From: Acidisphaera sp. S103
GTDB taxonomy: Bacteria > Pseudomonadota > Alphaproteobacteria > Acetobacterales > Acetobacteraceae
Length of the DNA: 49,191 nt
Direction: 5' to 3'
NCBI RefSeq assembly: GCF_009765975.1
Contig: NZ_LMUJ01000060.1
Span: 54,067 to 103,257, forward strand
A program made the translations under genes and the position numbers. Below are positions 19,246-27,348 of the stretch, in pieces (positions within the stretch are counted from its first letter, which is position 1; every line of letters starts with the position of its first letter). The notes beneath the pieces were generated by a model, which saw only the letters and a program-made list of their open reading frames with translations, did not search any database and was not told where the DNA came from.

Positions 19246-21321
19246 TCAAATCGTCCCCACAACCTTAACCCGCGCTCGCCGATGGATCTCCGCCTGTGCC
19301 ACAACCGGCACATTGATCCGGATACGGTCCACGATGGAATGCACGTGATACCGGACCTGCATGCTGGTCAACAGCACCGGCTTTTCGCCAGCGTTGACGG
19401 CGCCGTCGACGACTACCCTGATCCGGTCGAGGAATTCGCGCAGCTTTTCCGGCCCCAGCGCCAATTGGCGATCGTCCGGCGGTCCGACCATGGAGCCGGC
19501 CAGCGTATCCTCCCATTCCGGCGACAGAACCACCACCGGCACATACCCGGCCAGTCCGATCAGGCTGTCGCTGATCTGCCTGGACAGCCGTGTCCGCACA
19601 TGGGCAACGATCGAGCTGACGGATTTCAGATTGCCGGCGCACGCCTCCTGGACCGCCTCGAGGATCGTGGGCATGTCGCGGATCGAAATCCGTTCGGCCA
19701 GCAGCATCTGCAGCACGCGCTGCAATCCGCCGACCGTAATGGTGGACGGGATCAGGTCGGCGACCAGCTTCTGCTGCTCCTGCGGCAGGCCGGACAGGAT
19801 CTTCTGGGTCTCGGTGTAGGACAAGAATTCGGCGATGTTCTCCTTCACCACCTCGGCCAGATGGGTTGTCAGCACCGTGGCCGGATCGACCACGGTCCAG
19901 TTCGCCGAACGCGCCTGGTCCGCCAGCGCCGGCGCGATCCAACAGGCCGGCAGACCGAATGTCGGCTCCACCGTCCGTTCGCCGGGCAGTTCCGCCGCCT
20001 GCTCCCCCGGGCTGATCGCCAGCATCATCAGCGGGCGAAGTTCCCCGTTCCCGGCGGAAATTTCCTTCAGCGCGAAGACGTAGTTGTACGGTTCGAGCTC
20101 TACATTGTCCTGAATACGCACCGAGGGCAGCACGAATCCCAGATCGGTCGCGAGCGCCCGGCGCAACCGCTTGATCTGTTCCGGAATCTGATGCCCCATT
20201 CCGCTGGCCAGCTCCAGCAGGCCGTAACCCAACTCGACCCGCACGACATCCAGCACGGATATTCCGGTTACGCTGGTATCGGGCGGTTGAACGATCGGCA
20301 CCGCCGCGGCCAGCGCGACATTGCGTGTGTTGAAACGGTGCCAGGCCGCGGCACCAGCCAGCACGGAGACTGCGAGGAACGGCATGGTCGGCAGACCCGG
20401 AAGCAGCGCCAGGACCCCCGAGGCGGCGGCGGCGATCATCAGCGGATTGACGTGCGATCCCAGTTGCATGGCCAGTTTGCCATGCATCTTGCCCTCGATC
20501 GCACCCTTGGACACCACGATACCGGCGGCGGTGGACACCAGTAGAGCGGGGATCTGCGAAACCAGACCGTCGCCGATCGTCAGGGTGCTATAAGTCGCAA
20601 GCGCGCTCTCGACCGACATATGCGCGCGGACAAGACCCATCGCCAGCCCGCCGAAAATGTTGATCAGCGTGATGACCAGCGCAGAGATCGCGTCGCCGCG
20701 CACGAACTTGCTGGCACCGTCCATCGCACCGTAGAAACCGGCTTCCTCGGACAGTTCGCCGCGGCGCTTGCGGGCGGTCGGTTCGTCGATGATCCCCGAC
20801 GACAGATCGGCATCGATCGCCATCTGCTTGCCCGGCATGGCATCCAGGTAGAAGCGCGCGGCGACTTCGGCGATGCGGCTCGATCCCTTGGTGATAACGA
20901 CGAAGTTCACCATCAGCAGCATGGAGAAGATGATGGCGCCGACCACCAGGTCGCCACCCATCAGGAAGCCGCCGAATGCCGCCACGACGTGACCGGCCGC
21001 ATAGGGGCCGTCGCTGCCATGCGACAAGATCAGCCGAGCGGTGGCGACGTTGAGGGACAGGCGGAGGATCGTCGTGAGCAGCAGCAATGTCGGCAGGCTG
21101 GAGAAATCGAGCGGCCGTTCCAGCGACAGCGAGATCAGCAGGATCAGGATCGATGCGATGAACGACAGGGCAAGCGCCATGTCCAACAGGAACGTCGGAA
21201 TGGGCATGATCAGGATCGAAAGCTGGAACAGCACGCACAGGGCCAGCCCGATGTCGCCACCGGGAACCATCCGCCTGTAAGGCCCCAGCGTGTTGAGCAG
21301 GGAGTTCCAGAGCTGGCCCAC
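19246..21321 (-). CDS. flhA: flagellar type III export protein FlhA
   Basis: The 691-residue protein is the large export-gate component of the flagellar type III secretion apparatus. The N-terminal ~320 residues contain about eight membrane segments and the conserved cytosolic loop with GSSRIAEVAARFYLDAMPGK followed by QMAIDADLSSG. The C-terminal ~340 residues form the soluble domain that docks chaperone-substrate complexes, including GYGLLELASGMGHQIPEQIK and VDPATVLTTHLAEV. Length is normal. ATG 21321 lies 12 bp after the stop of the FlbD-like regulator, so flhA is the last gene of the fliG-fliH-fliN-flbD-flhA run. It ends about 30 bp from the GxxExxY cassette. Confidence 0.97.
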   Translation of the reverse strand: MGQLWNSLLNTLGPYRRMVPGGDIGLALCVLFQLSILIMPIPTFLLDMALALSFIASILILLISLSLERPLDFSSLPTLLLLTTILRLSLNVATARLILSHGSDGPYAAGHVVAAFGGFLMGGDLVVGAIIFSMLLMVNFVVITKGSSRIAEVAARFYLDAMPGKQMAIDADLSSGIIDEPTARKRRGELSEEAGFYGAMDGASKFVRGDAISALVITLINIFGGLAMGLVRAHMSVESALATYSTLTIGDGLVSQIPALLVSTAAGIVVSKGAIEGKMHGKLAMQLGSHVNPLMIAAAASGVLALLPGLPTMPFLAVSVLAGAAAWHRFNTRNVALAAAVPIVQPPDTSVTGISVLDVVRVELGYGLLELASGMGHQIPEQIKRLRRALATDLGFVLPSVRIQDNVELEPYNYVFALKEISAGNGELRPLMMLAISPGEQAAELPGERTVEPTFGLPACWIAPALADQARSANWTVVDPATVLTTHLAEVVKENIAEFLSYTETQKILSGLPQEQQKLVADLIPSTITVGGLQRVLQMLLAERISIRDMPTILEAVQEACAGNLKSVSSIVAHVRTRLSRQISDSLIGLAGYVPVVVLSPEWEDTLAGSMVGPPDDRQLALGPEKLREFLDRIRVVVDGAVNAGEKPVLLTSMQVRYHVHSIVDRIRINVPVVAQAEIHRRARVKVVGTI

Positions 21322-21333
21322 CCGTTCGTTCCT

Positions 21334-22440
21334 TCAGGGCGTCCTCGCGGCGACGCTCGGGGGGACCTCGATGCCCTGCGCGGCATACAGGCTGATCTTA
21401 TTGCGCAACGCGCGTATCGAGAGACCCAGCATGGACGCGGTCCTGGTGCGGTTTCCGCTGGTCAGCCGCAGCGTGCCGATGATGACATCGCGTTCCATCA
21501 GATGCAGCGGCCGGCCGACGAACCCGGCGGCATAGTCACCGGCCTCCAGCGCCGGCGCGCAGGTCGAGGGCGGCCCGACCTCCAGCGCCTTGGCGCCGAT
21601 GATAGTATCCGCCGTCAGCACCAGCGCACGATGGATGGTGTTTTCCAGTTCGCGCACATTGCCGGGCCAATCGTGAACCATCAGGGCGTTCAGCGCCGCG
21701 GCGGATAGCTGGCGAGGAGTTCGGCCGCTCTCCCAGCGATATTTCTCGATGAAATGGTCCACCAGCGCGGGGATGTCCTTTGGCCGATCCCGCAGGCTGG
21801 GAATATGGATCGCGACGACATTCAATCGAAAATACAGGTCTTCGCGGAACGTCTGCCGCGCGACCTCCTGCTCCAGGTCGCGGTTGGTCGTCGCGATGAT
21901 GCGGACGTTCAGCCGGATCGGCGTCCGGCCGCCGATGCGGTCGATCTCCCGCTCCTGCAGCGCGCGCAGCAGCTTGGCTTGCAGGCGGCGATCCATCTCG
22001 CTGATTTCGTCCAGCAGGATTGTGCCGTTCTGCGCCGCTTCAAGCTTGCCGATCCGCTGCCCGAGGGCGCCGGAAAACGCGCCACGCTCGTGGCCGAACA
22101 ACTCCGATTCCAGCAGTTGCTCCGGGATCGCGGCACAGTTGACGGCGACGAACGGGCCCGCGGCGCGCGGCGAGTTCCGATGGATGTAACGGGCGATGAC
22201 CTCCTTGCCGGTGCCGGATTCACCGCCGACCAGCACCGAGGCATCCGATCGGGCGATGCGCTGCGCGCGTTGCACCACCGCGAACATGGTGGGATCGCGA
22301 TAGACCAGCCCGTCGCCCGCCGGCGGCCTTTGACGGGACGGCGGGAAGGCGGCGATCCGATCGGGGCTATCCTGATCCGGCGGGAAGACGCTTTCCAGGT
22401 CGTCGGGAACCAGGAAGCCGGGCGCCGAATAGACGGTCAT
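21334..22440 (-). CDS. flbD: sigma-54-dependent flagellar regulator, FlbD-like, without a typical receiver domain
   Basis: The 368-residue protein contains the sigma-54 AAA+ domain (residues ~45-275): Walker A GGESGTGKE, ESELFGHERGAFSGA, Walker B GTILLDEISEM, sensor segments and DWPGNVRELEN. A C-terminal Fis-type helix-turn-helix follows (GNRTRTASMLGLSIRALRNK). Only ~45 residues precede the AAA+ domain, so there is no phosphorylation receiver, and the loop reads GAFSGA where GAFTGA is usual. The place between fliN and flhA is that of flbD in Caulobacter and relatives, where it switches on late flagellar genes with sigma-54. ATG 22440 overlaps the fliN stop by four bases. Assignment as FlbD rests on context. 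Confidence 0.88.
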   Translation of the reverse strand: MTVYSAPGFLVPDDLESVFPPDQDSPDRIAAFPPSRQRPPAGDGLVYRDPTMFAVVQRAQRIARSDASVLVGGESGTGKEVIARYIHRNSPRAAGPFVAVNCAAIPEQLLESELFGHERGAFSGALGQRIGKLEAAQNGTILLDEISEMDRRLQAKLLRALQEREIDRIGGRTPIRLNVRIIATTNRDLEQEVARQTFREDLYFRLNVVAIHIPSLRDRPKDIPALVDHFIEKYRWESGRTPRQLSAAALNALMVHDWPGNVRELENTIHRALVLTADTIIGAKALEVGPPSTCAPALEAGDYAAGFVGRPLHLMERDVIIGTLRLTSGNRTRTASMLGLSIRALRNKISLYAAQGIEVPPSVAARTP

Positions 22441-22748
22441 TGGGAACGGTCCGATTTGACGATTTCCGTCATGGTCACGCCGAGGCGGGTGTTGTCGACC
22501 ATCACGACCTCCCCGCGCGCGATCAGGCGGTTGTTGACGTAGATGTCGATTGCCTCGCCGAGCCGGCGATCGAGTTCGACGACCGCGCCACGGCCGAGTT
22601 TGAGCAACTGAGAAACCTGCATGGTCGCCTTGCCGAGAACGGCGCTGACGGTGACCGAGATGTCGTAGACAGCCTCCAGGTCTTTGGCGGTACCAACCTC
22701 GGCCGTCTCACGCAGGTCAGGAGCCGGTGTGGGATTCTGGTCGCTCAT
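22437..22748 (-). CDS. fliN: flagellar motor switch protein FliN
   Basis: The 103-residue protein is mostly the SpoA/FliN domain: VYDISVTVSAVLGKATMQVS, LLKLGRGAVVELDRRLGEAI, then IYVNNRLIARGEVVMVDNTR and LGVTMTEIV. FliN forms the lower C-ring of the motor switch with FliM and FliG and binds FliH for export. The first ~25 residues are a poorly conserved tail, as usual. It overlaps fliH (upstream) and the flbD-like gene (downstream) by four bases each, which indicates translational coupling within one operon. No sign of damage. fliM is not in the window. Confidence 0.95.
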   Translation of the reverse strand: MSDQNPTPAPDLRETAEVGTAKDLEAVYDISVTVSAVLGKATMQVSQLLKLGRGAVVELDRRLGEAIDIYVNNRLIARGEVVMVDNTRLGVTMTEIVKSDRSQ

Positions 22749-23353
22749 AGTGGATTCCTAGCGGTTTGGCCGTTTGGCTGGCTTGCTGACAGCGGAATGA
22801 TCGCGTCTCGCAGATCCGCCAGCAAGGCGGTGCGGCTGATGATGGCCTCGCCACGGTGCCAGCGGATCGTTACGGCCTCACCGGTGTTGCCGGCATCCAG
22901 CGCGTGCGATAAGGCGGATATGTCGCCGAAGCACTGTGCGGTCCCGTTGTCGTCGCGCAGCACGAACTCGGGGGCGACGGTCAACGCGGGCTTGATCCGG
23001 TCGGCGACCGCGCGCACCCGATCCAGCAACCGGGCGGACCAGTTGTCGGCCGTGACGGCGATAACGGTGTTGACCAGCAGGTCCGCCACCACGAGGGACG
23101 CCGCCTCCACGGCCTCCGCGGCTTTGGCGTCCAGTTCATGCACCGATGTCAGCAGCCGAGCCGCATGGTTTCGGTCGTTGGCGTGGGCGTCGCGTTCCTG
23201 ACGTCCGGTCAGGTAGCCGTCGGTCCATGCTTCTTCGCGGATCTCACCCAGTTCGTCGAACGGAGAAGGTGTGTCTTCGACCGGTGGCGGGTCAGGCGTT
23301 TCCCTTGGCTCGTTGAAGTCTTCGAAAACGGCGAATGTCGTATCGGTCGTCAT
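22745..23353 (-). CDS. fliH: FliH-like flagellar assembly protein
   Basis: The 202-residue protein has a variable acidic, proline-rich N-terminus (DFNEPRETPDPPPVEDTPSP), then EEAWTDGYLTGRQERDAHAN, the glycine/alanine-spaced helix start of FliH proteins. A predicted helical stalk rich in Ala/Glu follows, then a globular C-terminus. FliH inhibits and anchors the FliI ATPase and ties it to FliN. Direct similarity is weak, as is usual, so the call depends on the position between fliG and fliN, where the FliH equivalent (FlbE) lies in Caulobacter. It overlaps fliN by four bases and lies 36 bp after fliG. No other reading of this frame fits. Confidence 0.8.
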   Translation of the reverse strand: MTTDTTFAVFEDFNEPRETPDPPPVEDTPSPFDELGEIREEAWTDGYLTGRQERDAHANDRNHAARLLTSVHELDAKAAEAVEAASLVVADLLVNTVIAVTADNWSARLLDRVRAVADRIKPALTVAPEFVLRDDNGTAQCFGDISALSHALDAGNTGEAVTIRWHRGEAIISRTALLADLRDAIIPLSASQPNGQTARNPL

Positions 23354-23389
23354 TTTGCCAACCCCTTGGTGGATGGAGGCGATCTCGGT

Positions 23390-24412
23390 CTATTCGATCA
23401 TCCTGTCGTCGCTGCCGGTGCTGATTTCGATTTCGCCGCTGGCCGCCAGTTCCTTGGCCAGGTTTGCGATGTTGGCCTGGGCATCCTCGACATCCTTCAA
23501 TTTGACCGGGCCGAGGGCAGCGATATCCTCACGCAACATTTTCGCCGCGCGTTCGGATAGTTGCGACAGAAACAGGGTGCGGATCGTTTCGCTGGCGCCC
23601 TTCAGCGCGATCGGCAGTTTTTCCTTGTCGATCTGACGCAGCAGCACCTGCAGGCCGGCGGAGGTGATGCGGACCAGATCGGCGAAGGTGAACATCTGCG
23701 ACTTCACCTTTTCCGCCGATTCCCGGTTTCTTTCCTCCAGCCCGGCGAGGAACCGGGTTTCCGCCTTGCGGTCGAAGTTGTTGAATATTTCCGCGATCAA
23801 CTGGTGCGAATCCTGCCGCGATGCCCGGGCCAGGTTGGACATGAATTCGGCCCGCAGGATGCGTTCCACCCGTTCCAGGACGTCCTTCTGGATGGATTCC
23901 ATGCGCAGCATGCGCATGACGACCTCCATCGCGAAGGAGTCGGGCAGCAGTGTCAGGACGCGGGCGGAATGGTCGGCCTTGACCATCGACAGCACCACGG
24001 CGACGGTCTGCGGGTACTCGTTCTTGAGGTAGCTGGCCAGGATCTCCTCACTGACGTTGCCCAGCTTGTCCCACATGGTGCGGCCGGCAGGACCACGGAT
24101 TTCTTCCATGATCTGGGTGACGCGGTCCTTGGGCAGGGCCTTCATCAGCAGGTTTTCGGTGCTTTCGTAGCTGCCCATGATGCCGCCGGTGGCACCGAAG
24201 TTCTCCACGAAGTCGCCACACAAGGATTCGACGGTGTCGGCGTGGATGACGCCCAATTGCGCCATGGTGGCGGAGATCGCCTTGATCTCATCCTCATGCA
24301 TCATGGCGAACAGCTTGCCGGCGTGCTCCTCACCCAGCGCGAGCATCAGGATCGATGCTTTGTGAAGGCCGGACATCTCCCCGTCCGAGGTGTTGCGCGC
24401 TGCCTTAGCCAT
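23390..24412 (-). CDS. fliG: flagellar motor switch protein FliG
   Basis: The 340-residue protein shows the three FliG domains. The N-domain, with GLHKASILMLALGEEHAGKL, binds FliF. The middle domain is marked by NEYPQTVAVVLSMV, where most homologues have EHPQ. The C-domain, with FTFADLVRITSAGLQVLLRQ and ERAAKMLREDIAALGPVKLK, carries the charged torque helix. FliG couples ion flow through MotA to rotation. It is the first gene of the fliG-fliH-fliN-flbD-flhA run. fliF, usually directly upstream, is absent: the 288 bp upstream hold a palindromic repeat and then flgN-like. The start ATG 24412 is clear. Confidence 0.96.
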   Translation of the reverse strand: MAKAARNTSDGEMSGLHKASILMLALGEEHAGKLFAMMHEDEIKAISATMAQLGVIHADTVESLCGDFVENFGATGGIMGSYESTENLLMKALPKDRVTQIMEEIRGPAGRTMWDKLGNVSEEILASYLKNEYPQTVAVVLSMVKADHSARVLTLLPDSFAMEVVMRMLRMESIQKDVLERVERILRAEFMSNLARASRQDSHQLIAEIFNNFDRKAETRFLAGLEERNRESAEKVKSQMFTFADLVRITSAGLQVLLRQIDKEKLPIALKGASETIRTLFLSQLSERAAKMLREDIAALGPVKLKDVEDAQANIANLAKELAASGEIEISTGSDDRMIE

Positions 24413-24578
24413 CGTGTCTGGACGCCCTGGTCATCATGGTACCGGAAGGTTCGGGACACAGGGCTAAACGGTAAAACTTACCAATCCGTTAATGGGCGCA
24501 AGGTGCCTGCGACGTTATTCCACCGCACAGACCAGCGTATGCCGGGTAATACCAGCGCGTGTTGAGGCCGATTCTCGG

Positions 24579-24650
24579 TTCGACATGGCCGGCGTCGGTG
24601 CAGCCATCCGATCCGGCACATGATCGTAGCAAATGGCCCGGACTGGCGTG
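24579..24650. repeat. degenerate copy of the CATGGCCCGG palindromic repeat
   Basis: The stretch CGACATGGCCGGCG..GCAGCCATC followed by CACATGATCGTAGCAAATGG and CCCGGACTGGC resembles the second half of the copy at 41050-41117. It fills most of the 287 bp between fliG and the flgN-like gene; apart from it I see no gene or clear promoter there. Divergence from the other copies suggests that it is old. Confidence 0.6.
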
Positions 24651-24699
24651 TACAGACTGTCGCCGCGCCATGACGCGGTCGGTGCGGAGCCCGTCGCGA

Positions 24700-25074
24700 T
24701 CAGGCGCTGGTGGAAAGCGCGAGCGCGGCCGCCCGGTTCGATGGAATCCGGTTGCTATGGCCGCCATACCGCGTGGCCGCGGGCGGCGGCGCCCCGGCAC
24801 GGGCGACGATCCGCACGATACGCGTCTGCACCGCGATGGCACGTTCCAGAAGCGTCTGGTTCTCGGCCGCCAGGGTGCCCAGGCGTTGCCCCAGCGTAGC
24901 CAGCGATGGCGGGATCGGGCGCATCGCCGGGTGTTTCGTCAGATCGGCGAGGGCCTCTTCCTTGGCGGCCACCAGTGCGACGGCGGCGGGGAAATCCATG
25001 CGCTTGAGCGCGTCGTTCTCCTGCGTCAGCAGGTCCACCAGCCGTTGGGCGGCGTCCAGAAGGCCGGTGCTCAT
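24700..25074 (-). CDS. flgN: FlgN-like flagellar export chaperone
   Basis: The 124-residue protein is mostly alpha-helical, with RLVDLLTQENDALKRMDFPA followed by AVALVAAKEEALADLTKH. This pattern of a helix ending in 'E(N)xAL(K)..D', then 'K..L' is typical of FlgN-family chaperones for the hook-filament junction proteins FlgK and FlgL. A second helix, LGTLAAENQTLLERAIAVQT, follows, then an unordered Pro/Ala-rich tail from ~residue 95. Sequence similarity in this family is low, so the call uses the operon position. Its ATG overlaps the flgJ stop by four bases (ATGA), and flgI is just upstream. The gene is last in this short run. Confidence 0.75.
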   Translation of the reverse strand: MSTGLLDAAQRLVDLLTQENDALKRMDFPAAVALVAAKEEALADLTKHPAMRPIPPSLATLGQRLGTLAAENQTLLERAIAVQTRIVRIVARAGAPPPAATRYGGHSNRIPSNRAAALALSTSA

Positions 25075-25397
25075 TTCGACCCTGCTTCCTGCGCGCGCAA
25101 CATCGCGTCATAGATCGGCTTGGCCAGTCCCAAGCCGCCATGCGCCTCGATCTGCTTGGCGAACGCCTGCACCAGCATCGGCTTCCAGGCTTCCTCGCCC
25201 GCACCGCCGCCGAACGCGTCGTGGGCGCTGTCCACGGTGTCGAACATCGGCTCCAGAAGCTGGCCGATCGCCATGGCCTCGAATTCATGCGCCGATTTGG
25301 CGATTTTCGCCGGATCGGGGCTTTGCGTCGGACGCACGGCGGTAGGCTGGCTCGCGACCGGAAGCACCAGCGACGGCATGGACGACGGCGTTGTCAT
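25071..25397 (-). CDS. flgJ: FlgJ-type rod-binding protein (no muramidase domain)
   Basis: The 108-residue protein contains only the N-terminal rod-binding domain of FlgJ: KIAKSAHEFEAMAIGQLLEP, then FGGGAGEEAWKPMLVQAFAK and GGLGLAKPIYDAMLRAQE. It acts as rod cap or scaffold in the periplasm. The peptidoglycan hydrolase domain present in enterobacterial FlgJ is absent, which is normal in alphaproteobacteria, where a separate hydrolase does this work. Its ATG overlaps the flgI stop by one base, and its stop overlaps the flgN-like start by four, so the three are coupled. No separate hydrolase gene is visible here. Confidence 0.92.
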   Translation of the reverse strand: MTTPSSMPSLVLPVASQPTAVRPTQSPDPAKIAKSAHEFEAMAIGQLLEPMFDTVDSAHDAFGGGAGEEAWKPMLVQAFAKQIEAHGGLGLAKPIYDAMLRAQEAGSK

Positions 25398-26503
25398 CAG
25401 CGTACCTCCAAATCCGCTTGCAGAGCACCGGCTGCCTTGATCGATTGCAGGATGCTGATCAGGTCGCGCGGTCCGACGCCCAGCGCGTTCAGGCTGGCCA
25501 CCAGGTCGCGCAAAGTCACGCCGGAAGTCAGGATGCCCAGCTTCTTGTCATGCTGGTCGTCGATGTCGATCCGGGTCCGCGGGACCGTCACGGTGGTACC
25601 GTTGGAGCGTGGACCGGGCTGGCTGACCTGTGGTGTCTCCGTCACCCGGATGGTCAGGTTGCCCTGCGCGATCGCCACGGTGCTGATGCGTACGTTCGCG
25701 CCCATCACGATGGTGCCGCTGGCTTCATCGATCACCACGATGGCGGCATTGTCCGGTTCGACCCGCAGATCCTCGATCCGGGCCAGCGTGTCGACCGCAT
25801 CGCGGCCGGTCAGGTCGATGCGCACCGTCCGCGGGTCGGTGACCTTGGCGATGATGCCGAGGGTCCTGTTGATGACGGCGGCGATGCGTTCGGCCGTGGT
25901 CAGGTCCGGGTTGCGCAGGCCCAGCCACAGGCCGTTGTTTTTATCGAGGTCGTACGGGATGTCCTTTTCGACCGTCGCGCCGTTGATCATCCGCGCGGAT
26001 GTGGGCACGCCCTTGGTGACCGATGCGGCGGCGCCACGGGCGGCAATCGCGCCGGTGGTCAGGGTGCCTTGGCCGACCGCATACACCTCCCCGTCGGCAC
26101 CGAGCAGCGGCGTCACCAGCAAGGTGCCCCCGGTCAGGTTGGTGGCATCGCCCAGGGCGGAGACCGAGATGTCGATCCGGCTGCCGCCGCGGGCGAAGGC
26201 GGGCAGTTCGGCTGTCACCATGACGGCAGCGACATCCTTGGTGGACAGGACCGAGACCTGGTCCCTGGTGTTGACGCCGAGGCGTTCGAGCATCCCGACC
26301 AGCGATTCACGGGTAAAGACGTTGTTGTTGAGCTTGTCGCCGGTGCCGTTCAGGCCGACGACCAGCCCGTAGCCGATCAACTGGTTCTCACGCACGCCCT
26401 CGACGTCGACGATGTCCTTGATCCGCACGTCTGCCCAGGCCGATATCCCCGTATACGGGATCAGGCCAAGCAGCAGGGCGGCGACCATACGCAATTTGCC
26501 CAA
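25397..26503 (-). CDS. flgI: flagellar P-ring protein FlgI
   Basis: The 368-residue protein begins with a signal peptide (MGKLRMVAALLLGLIPYTGI, cleavage after SAWA) followed by DVRIKDIVDVEGVRENQLIG and YGLVVGLNGTGD, the start of all FlgI proteins. The C-terminus, with TLRDLVASLNALGVGPRDLI followed by SILQSIKAAGALQADLEV, is also standard. FlgI forms the P ring around the rod in the peptidoglycan layer, exported by Sec. It is the first gene of flgI-flgJ-flgN. FlgA and FlgH, its usual partners, are not in the window. The 304-bp region upstream is shared with divergent dksA; I see no convincing sigma-54 or sigma-28 promoter there. Confidence 0.97.
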   Translation of the reverse strand: MGKLRMVAALLLGLIPYTGISAWADVRIKDIVDVEGVRENQLIGYGLVVGLNGTGDKLNNNVFTRESLVGMLERLGVNTRDQVSVLSTKDVAAVMVTAELPAFARGGSRIDISVSALGDATNLTGGTLLVTPLLGADGEVYAVGQGTLTTGAIAARGAAASVTKGVPTSARMINGATVEKDIPYDLDKNNGLWLGLRNPDLTTAERIAAVINRTLGIIAKVTDPRTVRIDLTGRDAVDTLARIEDLRVEPDNAAIVVIDEASGTIVMGANVRISTVAIAQGNLTIRVTETPQVSQPGPRSNGTTVTVPRTRIDIDDQHDKKLGILTSGVTLRDLVASLNALGVGPRDLISILQSIKAAGALQADLEVR

Positions 26504-26807
26504 GGGTTCATCCTGAAGAAGGCTACACCTCCGTCACAGCAACTTCCGTGCCGGACCGAAAAGTCGGCAATCGGGCGGTCTCGCGGGGGCAAAAGGGCGG
26601 CAAATCCTGCCGATCGGCACATCGGGGCGGCGGCAAATGCCGATTGACCTCCGGCGCCATGGCACCGCCGTGACGTTTTGGAACACGCTCTTGGCGTCCG
26701 CCGGACAGGCGGCTATACGTCCGCGCGTTCCCTACCCGGAATGGGCCGGGCGCCTGAGACCTCGGCTTCCAGCCGGTGGCAGCGGGCGGGCGGATAGGCA
26801 GGATCGA
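26504..26807. other. divergent intergenic region flgI/dksA, no gene seen
   Basis: These 304 bp separate flgI from dksA. Open frames on both strands cross it but lack ribosome sites and family features. A TGCCGATCGGCA palindrome lies at about 26609-26620. A GG/GC pair nearby is spaced eight rather than ten bases apart, so it does not meet the sigma-54 rule. Confidence 0.5.
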
Positions 26808-27230
26808 ATGCGCATGATGGTGAGTTTGCCGCCCGATTATCGCCCCTCCGAGGACGAAGAGTTCATGAATCCGCTGCAGGTCGAGTATTTCCGCCAGAAG
26901 CTGCTGCGCTGGCGGGCCGATCTGCTGCGGGAAGCCGATGGCACCCTGGCCAGCCTGTCTGAAGGCGGTATCCACGAGGCCGACATCACCGACCGAGCCA
27001 GCGTGGAGACGGATCGGGCGCTGGAATTGCGAACCCGTGACCGGGCCCGCAAGCTGATCGCCAAGATCGACCAGGCGCTGGTGCGGATCGAGGTCGGCAC
27101 CTACGGCTACTGCGAGGAGACCGATGAGCCGATCGGCATCAAGCGTCTTCAGGCTCGTCCCATCGCCACGATGTCGATCGAGGCGCAGGAGCGGCACGAG
27201 AAGATGGAGCGGGTTCACCGGGACGACTGA
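26808..27230 (+). CDS. dksA: DksA/TraR-family RNA polymerase-binding factor
   Basis: The 140-residue protein has the DksA layout. PLQVEYFRQKLLRWRADLLR starts the coiled-coil, ADITDRASVETDRALELRTR holds the acidic tip (DITDRAS), and YGYCEETDEPIGIKRLQARP with ATMSIEAQERHEK is the zinc-finger region and C-terminal helix. DksA binds the RNA polymerase secondary channel and, with ppGpp, adjusts rRNA and amino-acid promoters. Only one cysteine remains of the four in E. coli DksA, as in many alphaproteobacteria. Several in-frame ATGs crowd the start (26808, 26814, 26817); the first has CAGGAT at suitable distance. The longer frame upstream to 26637 is not supported. Confidence 0.95.
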   Translation: MRMMVSLPPDYRPSEDEEFMNPLQVEYFRQKLLRWRADLLREADGTLASLSEGGIHEADITDRASVETDRALELRTRDRARKLIAKIDQALVRIEVGTYGYCEETDEPIGIKRLQARPIATMSIEAQERHEKMERVHRDD

Positions 27231-27233
27231 CTT

Positions 27234-27344
27234 GAGCGTGATCGCCTGAGGCCGGAAGGCCGGAAGGCGCGAATCACGCGATCAGACAAAGGCCGTGATC
27301 GCCTGAGGCCGGGGGCCGGAAGGCGTGAACCTCGCGATCAGACA
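27234..27344. repeat. two tandem GTGATCGCC...GCGATCAGAC palindromic elements
   Basis: Two copies lie head to tail at 27234-27290 and 27295-27344. Both read GTGATCGCCTGAGGCCGG, then a GC-rich middle, then CGCGATCAGACA. The order GAGCGTGATCGC..GCGCGAATCACGCGATC matches the minus strand of the element inserted in the GxxExxY gene at 19.0 kb. The pair fills the gap between the convergent dksA and HdeD-type genes and could end transcription from both. Confidence 0.8.
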
Positions 27345-27348
27345 TGAC

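Noticed and set aside
26590-26700. Possible sigma-54 promoter for flgI
   Set aside because: The GG and GC elements are eight rather than ten bases apart and flanking bases do not match the consensus.
26523-27218. Long minus-strand frame opposite dksA
   Set aside because: It is antisense to an unmistakable dksA; its composition is that of a shadow frame in GC-rich DNA.
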